From assembly GCA_963556145.1 (NCBI GenBank), contig OY744464.1:6361508-6425507 (forward strand): 64,000 nucleotides of DNA, in the 5' to 3' direction. The notes under the pieces are model-generated. The model did not search any database and was not told where the DNA came from. It was given only the letters and a program-made list of their open reading frames with translations. The position numbers were made by a program, and so were the translations under genes. This DNA is from Hygrocybe punicea (taxonomy: Eukaryota > Basidiomycota > Agaricomycetes > Agaricales > Hygrophoraceae). Below, in pieces: positions 55,001 to 64,000 of the stretch; the first letter of the stretch is position 1; every line of letters begins with the position of its first letter.

Positions 55001-55439
55001 GAGCGGTTTGACCTTTTGCAAGGGAACCTAGCTTTAAAAAAAGTGAAAAATCTTGCGGAAAAGATTAGTCCTTTTGAACCTTTTTGCAAGAGAAATCCTC
55101 TTTTTCAAGAGAAATCACCTTTTCTAAGAGAAGGGACCTAGCTTAGAAAAGGTGAAACATCTTGAGAGCCTTTGAGAGCTTGCGCATCTTTGGCCTCTTG
55201 CAAAAGGGTCACAAGGTGTGGGAAAAGGACCCCGGAATTTGCTGATGTAGTCTCGTTCCCATCCCCTTTGTACGGTCGGAGATTGAATCGGACATCATAA
55301 AATAGTTATGAGAATCACTGGGTCTGGTGTCTTTCGGTAGTATGGGTGTAGATATCCAACATGTGATCTAGAAAGTCGCGTCAATCGCGTAGCTTAAAGG
55401 CTTGTAATAGCTCTAGCTTCTGTCTTTCTTCATGTCAAA

Positions 55440-57763
55440 ATGGCTATGGCTGCTAGTGCTCAATCTGCTATCAGTGCTAGGGGTCTAGACATTCTGGAAA
55501 TGGCTCGTGCTGAGGCTGCAAAGACTCAGAAATATTTGTCAGAACTCACCCGAAAACTTATCAGCAAATCATTCAACACTGCATTCAATGGCAAGGACCC
55601 ATACCAATGGCAAGTGGATGCTTGTGAGGCTATATTGCTTGGGATCGACTGCATTGTTATTGCTGGGACTGGTGCAGGTAAAATGATGCCATTTGTTATG
55701 CCACTGCTAGTCGACAAAACCCTACACAAAATGGTGATTGTAATATCACCACTTAATGAATTGGAACACGACCAGGTGAGTGAACCACTGGCAGCATGTA
55801 ATTAATCAATTAATTGTTAATTACTTCTTGAGGCCGAACAATTCAAAGCAATTGGTCTCAGCACTACTCCAGTCAATGGTGATGTGTGGAATGAAAGACT
55901 CCACCAGGTACTGTATTTTTGAATATCACTTTCCACCTACAGTTTGCTCATAAAACTTGAAGGATATAATTCACGGAAAGCATCATATTCTCCTCACATC
56001 ACCAGAGATGTGTCTCGACCACCCGAACTTTTCAAAGCTCATGCGCTCAACAGAATTTATGAAGAATGTCTCGTTGATTGTTGTTGACGAAGCTCACTGT
56101 GTATTGCAATGGGGCGAGCATTTTTGCAAGCTCAGCAAGCTTCGATCCTTTGTTCCAGCTTCAGTACCTTTCATGGCAGCATCTGCTATGCTACCACCAC
56201 ATGTTCTTGCAGATGTTCAAACCTCCCTTTATTTCTCTCTGACCGACACACTCTTGATCAACCTGGGCAATGACCAACCAAATATCACCACACTTCTCTG
56301 CTGCATGCATGGTGCTGCTAGTGACCTGAGCACCCTTGACTTTGTGCTTGATGAGGGCAAGCGGCCCAAGTGGACTCTTATTTTTTTTTAATACTCGTGA
56401 TCTTACATACAAGGGTTACAAGCACCTCCAGTGACAGTTACCACTGGAAATGCAAAACAGAATCAGCTTCTTGCATGCTGGCTGATCAAAGAGGGCGAGA
56501 TGAAAAGCTATGAAGGATTTTCGTGAGGGTAAATCTGATGCGTTAGCTGCAACTGAGGCTGCAGGAATGGTGAATGGTCAGAATCATTCTTCGCACAGAT
56601 GTCTGACAAATATCAGGGTCTCGACATTCCTGACATTGAAGTTGTTGTCCAATACATGGTTCCATCATCACTCTCAGTGTTGGTTCAACACTTCAGATGT
56701 GCTGGTCAGTCTGGTGAGCCAGCTGTAGCAATTATGCTTGCAGAGCCCTCGGTGTTTCAAGTGAAGAAGCAACAACTTGCAGTGAAAGATGACATGAACA
56801 ATGAGATGAGTGGGGAGGAAGCAGACAAAGACAAAGACGGACATGGCGACGATGATACACATAAAAAATACAAGAAGAAGGTGGAAGAAGGAATGTGGCA
56901 GTGGATTGAGGTAAAAGCTGGGTCTGGAGATTGCAGGTGCTGCATATCCAATAATCACTTTCGGCATCCACAGGCCACCGCTCATGAGTCAATTAATTTA
57001 CATTCACAATTCACAAGTGACTGTCATAACTACAGCACTGACTGTGCCATGCTGCAACCTTTGTATCTTTGCAAAGCACGACAACCCTGACCTGATCCTC
57101 ATTGACACCGAATCTGAATTACTTGCATTGATTAACCACATACACACCTGCAACATCCCCAATAGTAATCTGGATGTAGAAAACATCGAGGCTATACCAA
57201 TAGAAACTCAAATGGCAACCCGACCAAAACATCCAGGGCCCCGCCGTGATGATCGACTCAAGCATTCTCGCAACGCACTCATAAACTGGCAGCGTGAGTA
57301 TTGGGAGCACAACTATGGAGATTGTAGTTGGGGTCCTCAAGTTCTTATGTCAGACATCGTGGTTACGAAGCTTGCAACCTGAACTCACCTGCAGACTGTC
57401 GAGGCCATCAAGCTTGAGATACCAGAGTGGGATTTTGCAGAGGAACATGGGGTGGAGGCTTTGGCCATTATTGAATGAGTTGACAGCGCTTGGAAACAAG
57501 AACACAATTGACAATTACAACAAAACAAGGCGAAACGAAAACAAGCCAGCTCAGAGAAGAGACAAAAGTGAGATGAGGCATGTCGAGAAGAAAAATGTAT
57601 CGCAACTGTGCAGCGCCATGCAGCAGCACTACAACCAGCCCAGCCAGACCCGAATAACATTCCAGCATCCTTGTCTGCTGAGTCGTATAACCAGCAATAT
57701 GCAACATGGTATTACTCTCAACATGTGATGCACCCATACGTGATTGTGTTTCTGGAATCTTAA
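55440..57763 (+). pseudogene. RecQ-type DEAH helicase, mobile-element associated, decayed
   Basis: A 3'-5' DNA helicase of the kind repeated many times in agaricomycete genomes. ATG at 55440. Motif 0/I: PYQWQVDACEAILLG and IAGTGAGKMMPF (Met where Thr/Ser binds Mg-ATP). An intron lies at about 55775-55833. DEAH box VVDEAHCVLQWG, motif III ASAMLPP (ASAT in the family). Then a T-run frameshift near 56388 and RDLTYKGYKHLQ. Motifs V/VI are GLDIPDIEVVVQYMVPSSLS and QHFRCAGQSGE (QRFGRAGRSGE expected). The C-terminal part (NYGDCSWGPQVLMSDIVVTK, IKLEIPEWDFAEEHG) runs to TAA 57761. At least six TGA codons occupy probable Arg positions. Confidence 0.85.
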
Positions 57764-57847
57764 TTTGACATGGGAAATATTCTATAGTACTTCGTAATTT
57801 TCCCAGTCATCACCCGTTGCATGCTCAGAAACATGACTTGCCACCCA

Positions 57848-58998
57848 TCATTCAATTACTTTCTTCAGCTTCATTCCCTCACAACCAACCGCCATGTAAT
57901 CCTTTACTTTATCCTGTGAATTCAATTTTCTGCCTGACTTGAATGTGTGAATACCGTCATTACAGTATACTTGCTGAGGGTTTCGTATATCTTCTTCTGC
58001 ATCAGGACTAGTGTGAGATTTTCCATGAAAGAAATGATTTATCTCAGCCTCGACATGGTCCTTGACTTTCCGCTGACATGGTATAGATGCTGAAATCTTG
58101 CAAATGAGGTCCCATGTTGCAAATGGGCCTAGCACCATAAAGATATACTCAATATTTGTTTAGTACAGTTGTGTTGATATGCGAGCGCTCAATAAATACC
58201 TTGATATCATGGACATTGTGTTCCTGGAGAAGATCAATCAGCAGAAATGAGTCTTCACATCCCGTGGTGTTGGCAAGCCAACAGTAACGAGTAATGTATT
58301 CCCTGTCTGAAAAATGCACACGTATAACAATAAAACAATGAATTGCATACGTCAAATCATCAGGCCATTCCTGGTACAGTCCTTGGATCAACTCCACGAT
58401 CTCGAGTGCGTAATTTGAGTTCATTCCACCAGCAAATCTAAAAAGCAAGTGTGGCAAGAGGTCTTTCAGGCAGCCAACATTGCCTGTCTTTATTGTGTCA
58501 TTTAGCATCAAATAGTCAAGTATATCCTTGTTCCACTGCACAGATTGAGTGAGGACATCGTCCCATTCATTCGCAGGCTTATCGGCAAGTAATTGCAATG
58601 CTTGTACCGATGCAAACTTGTGTACAATACGTGTGGCCAGTGACAGAAGTTCCTCGGGAGTGTGAGTGCACAGAGCTTCTAGAGATCCAACATCACCAAT
58701 GATACACCAAAGATCATGAAATTGAGCAGCAGCAATGTGGAACAGCCCTTCCTTGAGATTGTGGTGAAATATTCCTTGCACCATTGGTGAATGAAGGCCT
58801 TTCCAGTTGAGCAGATCGAAGGCATGTACAAGTCCAAAACCAGTGTGTGTTCCATAGTATTGGGAGTGTAATGAGTGTTCGGATGCAATCTGTGCATGAA
58901 ACCAACCAAAAATCTCTCGCAAGAAGTCCAATTGATCATGAGAGTTCAGGTCTTCGCAGTGAAACTTTTTGAGTCCTTGGATTTGAGATACAGTCAGT
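57848..58998 (-). CDS. DUF6589-type protein, C-terminal part, frame intact
   Basis: DUF6589 is a family of unknown function common in agaricomycetes. The large exon (about 58998-58178) reads QLDFLREIFGWFHAQIASEH, ends DLLQEHNVHDIK, and includes the family-like LNDTIKTGNVGCLKDLLPHL and SNYALEIVELIQGLYQEWPD. After an intron (GTATTT..TTGAG) the last exon gives YIFMVLGPFATWDLICKIS, then FFHGKSHTSPDAEEDI, stop at 57848. There are no internal stops, unlike the helicase. The N-terminal half is missing: the frame ends about 20 bp before the Tc1 element at 59021, which may have removed or displaced it. It faces the RecQ gene tail to tail, 85 bp apart. Confidence 0.75.
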
Positions 58999-59229
58999 TA
59001 ATTACCCACCCAGACTATTACAGCTGTTTGCATAAACATGCGGAACTGAGAAAAAAGTCAAATGTGGTGCAGCAACTGCTGAGTCACAGCTCCCTGTCTG
59101 AGCTTGAACTTGGCTTCACTCCAAAGTGTAGTGAACTTCTTGTACACGTCTGCTATGGTAGACTCTGATGCTGTTTTGGAAGATGACTCGGAGGAGCTCT
59201 GCACCAACTTCTCAATCCAGCTCATTCGA

Positions 59230-60043
59230 TGTAGAGACTCAATGTCCCTCTGAGTCCGTATCATCGATATATCATGAATCTGGATGAACCCGATGCCCCC
59301 AATCGACTCCCATTCCAACCCGACGTAACCTGACGTGATGTGACCCAACATGACCCAACGTGACCCGACATATGCCGCTTTGTGATGGCCGCTTTTGGAC
59401 CAAATCCAGCAGCCTCAGAAGCCCCGGAGTTCTAATTATAGGAGACGGATCTCATCGGACTCGATCCCTGACTTTGGACTTGCCATATATATGCATCCCC
59501 TCGTCCTTTCGGAGATATGTATGAGATTTTAGATCTTTTTCTTGGACATTCATTTTCCCCTCCATTATCCTGTCACTGTCGCATCGCAACTCCCCTCTTC
59601 TCATCCCCATTCCAACCTTTCTTTGTAGTTTACCATCGGCCAAAATAGATATGTCCGAAAGTAGATTACTCACTCATGTACTATAAAAATGGTCCCTGAC
59701 GACCATACAAAAAGAGAGATACCCTTAGTCCCTGTTTTCCTACAGTCGGAATCTTCTCTAATTCCTTCAAATGCTTGTCCACGTAGATCCTTAGCTTTTT
59801 ATAGTTCACTTAGTCATCTTTATTGTTGTTTCATTACTTGTTCATCATTTCTGACCTGACCCGACCTGACCTGCCATACCCGACATCGTCGGCATTGTCG
59901 GGTTCATTTTTATTTGTCTGTTTTCAGTCTGTTCATCGCCGGGTTTGTTATTATTTGTCCAGTTTTATGCAGCGGCTTTATTTTACTTCCATTTCCACTT
60001 CATTTATTATCCCCAACACTGATTATCCACAGTCACTTCTACA
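59230..60043 (+). repeat. LTR of the TGTAGAG family, full-length copy
   Basis: Starts TGTAGAGACTC and ends ACTTCTACA, with ACTATAAAAATGGTC at about 59680. Related to 6772-7497 and 8234-8895. It is followed by the shared leader CTGACACCCCTAGG. No second copy lies downstream in this window. Confidence 0.75.
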
Positions 60044-61582
60044 CTGACACCCCTAGGTTAGGATCACTTCTTCTTTATTGTTCTGAAGCCACCCTGAAGC
60101 CGCATCTACATCGACATACTCCGGCTATCCCTAAGACTGGCAAACAACCAGCAGTCAAATCAAAACATGAAGTCCATACGAAGGAACTTGCCTTTACTTG
60201 TCTATATGAAAACTATGTCCCTTTCATGCGAGCACTTCTAAAACATGTTGGTAAAACAAAATGGAAGGTTTCAGACCAGCAACAGTTCAAATTCAAGTAT
60301 CATCACCCCGGTCGTTCATATGTATTTGTCTATACCCACGTCTGCTCTCAATCTAATTATGCCTTTAGCAAAACAGATGCATTGGATGTGGAAAAGGAGT
60401 CTGAGTACAAGGAGCTCATGTCCAAGATCAATGAGAATCAGTATCGGAAGGTCAACATCATCATAGACATAGACGATGTAAAAAAGAGGCCCGATTGATG
60501 TCTGTACAGAACTCTATGGTTTTCTCATTCATGCTAATGCCTAAGTCACACAGCCCGATGTTGTTTTTGAAAATGACAGTATTGAAATCCAGGACCCTGC
60601 TACTATACCAGATGGGGCAACATCTCTCGAGATTGCACTAGCGCGATTCTGCAGCATGCTCGAAAAGAAGTATGGCAGTGACAACAACCTGGGACACTAC
60701 ATCTACATTTGCGAGGACAACTCGGAGCTCGCACTAACACCTTTCCAGATGCACCAGTGGGCTATCGCTCTGGTACATTCATTGTTTGTATTGCTTGTAG
60801 CAAAACAAGGCTAATCTCCATGAAGCACAAGGGTCAAGCTACAATCAATGCCCCACCCCATACAGCAGCATTTGATCCAGCAAATCACCAAAAATCTTTG
60901 TTACCTTCTCGACAAACCAATGGAGACACAGCCTCAAATCAAGCCACTAGCGAAAGCAATCAAATGGCCTTATTCACACAGATGATGACCACTGTTGTGG
61001 GCGTGCTGGCGTCTAAAACCGATGTACTCTCCACTCCCAAATGCAAACACACATTCAGTTTATCTCCCATCTCCTCGCCAATCATGCTGGCAACCACTGA
61101 TCTCCACAACTATTTAGTTTTATGCATGGGATAGCCTTGGAGTGTGAACGGCATGTGACTATGAAGCAAACCTTGGTGATGACGATTTTGGCCCTGATAT
61201 CATTGGGGCACTCACTGTCATGGATCTTACAGCATATGGGATGTCAAAAGGGGAGGCAATGCACTTGATTGCCAGCTGCTCATGCTGGAAACAGGAACAG
61301 AAGCACAGGAAAACCAACACCCAGTCTGCTGGCAGCCATTGTCATTCACCTGGCCATTGTCCTTCCCAATCCCCCACCTCTAACAAGGATGTCCGATATG
61401 AGATTGCTTGGGATGATGGTGGGCTTGCTTCATGGTTTGAACCCACAATGACCAAGGGGGAGCATATGGCAGATGACCGCCGAACATCATACTACAGCGA
61501 TCAGCTCAAGATTTTAGTCCCTGTCCCACCAGGATTCCATGCGCCGCCAAGGCTTGGTGAAGAAGACCCCACTTGGTTATAA
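60044..61582 (+). pseudogene. Unrecognised gene next to the LTR
   Basis: Open pieces in order: about 60110-60498 (ELAFTCLYENYVPFMRALLK, FKYHHPGRSYVFVYTHVC, YRKVNIIIDIDDV); about 60490-60810 after a frame change (VCTELYGFLIHANA, SIEIQDPATIPDGATSLEIA, GHYIYICEDNSELALTPFQM); 60709-61134; and 61220-61582 (YEIAWDDGGLASWFEPTM, LKILVPVPPGFHAPPRLG). The pieces look like exons of one protein with introns or frameshifts between. I recognise no domain; copia, gypsy and Tc1 motifs are absent. It could be the gene of a non-autonomous LTR element or cargo of the Tc1 element. Confidence 0.45.
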
Positions 61583-61693
61583 TTACTTTACGTAGCACAG
61601 CACTCATTGTTCAATGTTCAATAAAATTTTTGGCCCCCTGGGCACCAGTCTGATTGCATAGCCAATACATAATAAGACTAAAAGAACACTTCG

Positions 61694-62743
61694 TCACATG
61701 TAACCTGATGAATGAAACCACCCCGCTGCCTTCTCCAGTGTTATGGTCTCCATTGCACGAACAATGGTGAATAAGCCCCAGTCATGTGTATGATGGCACA
61801 AGTATGCTTTGACAGAAGAGAAGGTGAGTTCGATAGGATTGTAGTTGGGGGAGTATGGGGGTAGATAGATGATCCAGCAATCTAAATTGTAGGTCAATAT
61901 AATGTTGTATGGAGCACACAGGATATGACTTACATGCTTGAGTCTCCATGAGTTCCCTGACATCTTCCACGTGATGGATATTACAGTTGTCGAGAATGAG
62001 GACACTCCGTGGTCCTGGATATGGATTGGTGAGAGGTATCTGGTGAAAAGGTCAAAACACAACTGATTCACAGATGAGAAACACTTACAATCATCTCCTG
62101 AAGGAATTTGACAAACTGCTCACCAGTGATGGAGCCTTCGATAACATCATAGGCAATGATGCTGTCAAGGGTGAGTACAGGTAGGATAGAATATCATTTT
62201 CCACACACAAATGCCTGCCGCTGCACACACCGAGCTCCAATAATCAACCAGCCATATCGCCTGTGATGCGTGCGATCGTTCATCGCACTCTCGTCTGTAA
62301 ACATCAAAATCAATGGGTCAGGGATGGCTTCCCCAATGTGATTCATAAAGATTGCATGCTGGATATCATTTCTTTCAAGTGCTTGGACTGATACACATTT
62401 ATTCAAGAAGTGGAGTTGGCAGAGAGTTCGCATGAGAGTTGAAAGTGATACATGTATGTTATGCTTGGCCAGAAGTTCTTGTTGGAGCTCGTCGAGGTAT
62501 AGGGTGTGGCGATGGGCAAGGAGTAAATAAATGAAGGTGATATCAAGGGGCATAAGAAGGCGACGACGTGCTGTTGGTTGGGCAGAGGGATTGTAGGTGA
62601 GGCCATATTCTCGTTGATACTGCAAAGTCTGGTAGACGAGTGACTTGCGAATGCCGAGAAGATCACAGATTTCTGGAACTCGGTAGCTGCGTTGGTAGAG
62701 GACAGGAATACGAGCCTTGATGCATTTGGAGATGGTGTGGGGG
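61694..62743 (-). pseudogene. Tc1-like DDE transposase, one nonsense codon
   Basis: Helix-turn-helix YRVPEICDLLGIRKSLVYQ at the start, then LDELQQELLAKHNIHVSLST and the catalytic core. First Asp in MFTDESAMNDRTHHRRYGW, second Asp in SVLILDNCNIHHVEDV, Glu in NYNPIELTFSSVKAYL, all intact. It ends EKAAGWFHSSGYM, TGA at 61694-61696. Introns are likely at about 62090 (GTAAGTG) and 61936. One TGA follows VCGK (relatives have Arg there: G-K-R-Y-S-I). With a single nonsense codon this is the least damaged transposase in the window. Confidence 0.85.
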
Positions 62744-62859
62744 GCATGTAGTCATAATGTTGAAGCCAAGTTCAAGCTCAGACAGGGAGCCATGACTCGG
62801 CAGTCGCTGCACCACATTTGACTTTTTTCTCAGTTCCACATGTTTATGCAAACAGCTGT

Positions 62860-63348
62860 AAGTCAAGAGAAATCAAGAAAGGTAGATTGCTTAAGATGGC
62901 TAAGCCAGAATTAAGAAGACAAATGTAAGAAGAGTTCAAACCAACCAAGACACACGAAGATGATGTGACACATCATAAGAAATGGTATCAAGAAAATTCA
63001 AGATTATAATAAGATGAAAAATAAGCACACATTTCAGAGAATTAAGAACCAAAACAATACGACATACTGCCGGTGACTCCAAGTCAGAGATGGTTCAAAG
63101 AGCTTCATTGCCAGTGTTCTTGGGAGAAAATGTGAGGCCATGCACTGCAGCCAGTAGCAGAGGGAAGGATGATGAGAATGTTAAGAAAGCTGTGAACTGG
63201 AACTTGAGGATCAAGGAAATCAAAGGCAACAAACGGTAGAGACAACTTGAAAGCCAATCAAGGAAAGTGTAATGGCTTGAGGGGGTATCAGGGAGCCGAA
63301 TTGGAGTCCATTAATGCCATCATGCAGTCATGGTGGTGCCATGGCGTG
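62860..63348. other. A-rich spacer, no gene seen
   Basis: Purine-rich plus strand without a usable ORF. It follows the right TA of the Tc1 element. Confidence 0.5.
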
Positions 63349-63924
63349 TTATCCTGTTAACATAGTGACTGGTGAATAATAAGTATGTTGTGCATGTGAG
63401 AGAAAAAAAACTACACTCTTCGTCAGAATCATCAGACACATCCTGGACATGGGCACATTTGTCAACCATGTTGAGTTCATTGGTACCAGAGGTTGTTGAG
63501 CTGATGTTTCGGCTGCTATTCTTGACAAATTGCTATGCTTTGTTGATGATCTTGTCGATTGATTGATTGCGAAACTCGTTGAGTGAAAGCAAATACCACT
63601 GAGTGTTAGGACCCCAGTTTGCTTCGCCAAATGCAGTTGGCTTGTTTGATTCCTTGCCGGTCTCCGGATTGATTGCCCTGGTGATGGCTTTGGCCACTTT
63701 TAGACCCCCCTTGCTGTCCACCAACTCTAGAGTAACATCCCCAGCCACCCACAAGGCAAAGCCGCGTTCCACCTGCTGACAGGATTAGAATTTACAGCAA
63801 TTACTGGAAGTTCACATACAGCTGCCACCACAAGGGCAATTGCAACTTTGGGCTTCAATTTCTTGAGTTTGGGAACTTCAATACAGCCATGGATGGCATT
63901 GAAGTGGCAGGCAAGTGTCTGCAA
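63349..63924 (-). CDS. Unrecognised gene fragment, minus strand
   Basis: Exon-like pieces read leftwards: CHFNAIHGCIEVPKLKKLKP and VAIALVVAAV, then an intron (GTGAACTTCC..CCTGTCAG, about 63818-63778), then VERGFALWVAGDVTLELVDS, INPETGKESNKPTAFGEANW and QWYLLSLNEFRNQSIDKIIN. A stop follows, and the frame continues with SSRNISSTTSGTNELNMVDK and an acidic DDSDEE. The first block resembles agaricomycete proteins of the DUF6532 kind found near mobile elements, but the match is only from memory and weak. The 5' part lies beyond the window. Confidence 0.4.
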
Positions 63925-64000
63925 TATGAACTGGGAACAGAATGAACCCCGGTACTCCTGGGATCACATTAGCATCAGAAAATAATGAGGGACATGAACC

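Larger units (their letters stand above)
50001..55247. mobile_element. TA-flanked inverted-repeat element, 5.2 kb
   Basis: The left end CATCAGCAAAATCCGGGGTC and the right end, mirrored CATCAGCAAATTCCGGGGTC, are each flanked by TA (49999-50000 and 55248-55249). Subterminal zones carry CTTTTTNNCAAG-like motifs with GTTGAGCTTTTT (50030-50540) and AAAAGGTGAAACATCTTG (54980-55220). TA flanks suggest a Tc1/mariner-like mechanism, but no matching transposase is inside. It hosts the 3.0-kb long-arm element and a GC-rich minisatellite. Confidence 0.7.
59021..62859. mobile_element. Tc1/mariner element with 98-bp inverted repeats
   Basis: CAGCTGTTTGCATAAACATG and the next 78 bases (59021-59118) recur inverted at 62761-62859 with five differences, all transitions. 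TA flanks both ends (59019-59020 and 62860-62861). A Tc1-like transposase gene lies next to the right repeat on the minus strand. The remaining 2.4 kb hold an LTR and an unrecognised ORF cluster, so the element has been entered by another element or carries cargo. Confidence 0.85.

Overview
This window looks like repeat-rich nuclear DNA from a filamentous basidiomycete, most likely an agaricomycete. The evidence is the short GT..AG introns, the DUF6533 membrane proteins, the RecQ/DUF6589 gene pair and the mix of Ty1/copia, tyrosine-recombinase (YR) and DNA transposons. I cannot name the species. There are no rRNA or tRNA genes and no CRISPR array.

Layout. 1-34.2 kb is a stack of nested, mostly dead mobile elements: a minus-strand Ty1/copia element (133-4224) interrupted by a 280-bp hAT-type MITE; a minus-strand YR retrotransposon with split direct repeats (4659-14080) interrupted by two hAT-like elements, one of which holds an LTR element; an AT-rich stretch with little coding signal (14.1-17.3 kb); a 34-bp minisatellite split by a 2.1-kb hAT-like element that carries a ubiquitin-protease-like gene (17997-20092); copia, gypsy and Tc1-like remnants (20.6-27 kb); fold-back elements (27.0-29.0 kb); a hAT-like element that carries a broken BiP-type Hsp70 (29649-32211); and two LTR copies (32.6-34.2 kb).

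34.5-49.7 kb is a CpG-rich gene island arranged as an imperfect mirror. Two DUF6533 genes and a small secreted protein gene on the left (minus, minus, plus) face the same set on the right (minus, plus, plus). A single unrelated gene of unknown function lies between them (42319-43323). The four DUF6533 genes share two consecutive microexons of 10 and 20 nt.

50-64 kb is again mobile DNA: an element bounded by TA and CATCAGCAAA termini (50001-55247), holding a 3.0-kb element with about 820-bp near-identical inverted arms around a Ser/Thr-rich, tail-anchored ORF; a decayed RecQ-type helicase facing a DUF6589 gene; a Tc1/mariner element with 98-bp inverted repeats (59021-62859) holding an LTR and an unrecognised gene; and fragments of an unknown gene at the right edge.

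A theme across the mobile DNA is C-to-T decay at CpG. Arg codons become TGA, Cys, His or Gln in copia, YR, gypsy, RecQ and Tc1 genes, often at catalytic residues, while the gene island stays CpG-rich. Coordinates of terminal repeats and target-site duplications were read directly. Family names rest on motif recognition and were not checked by a database search.
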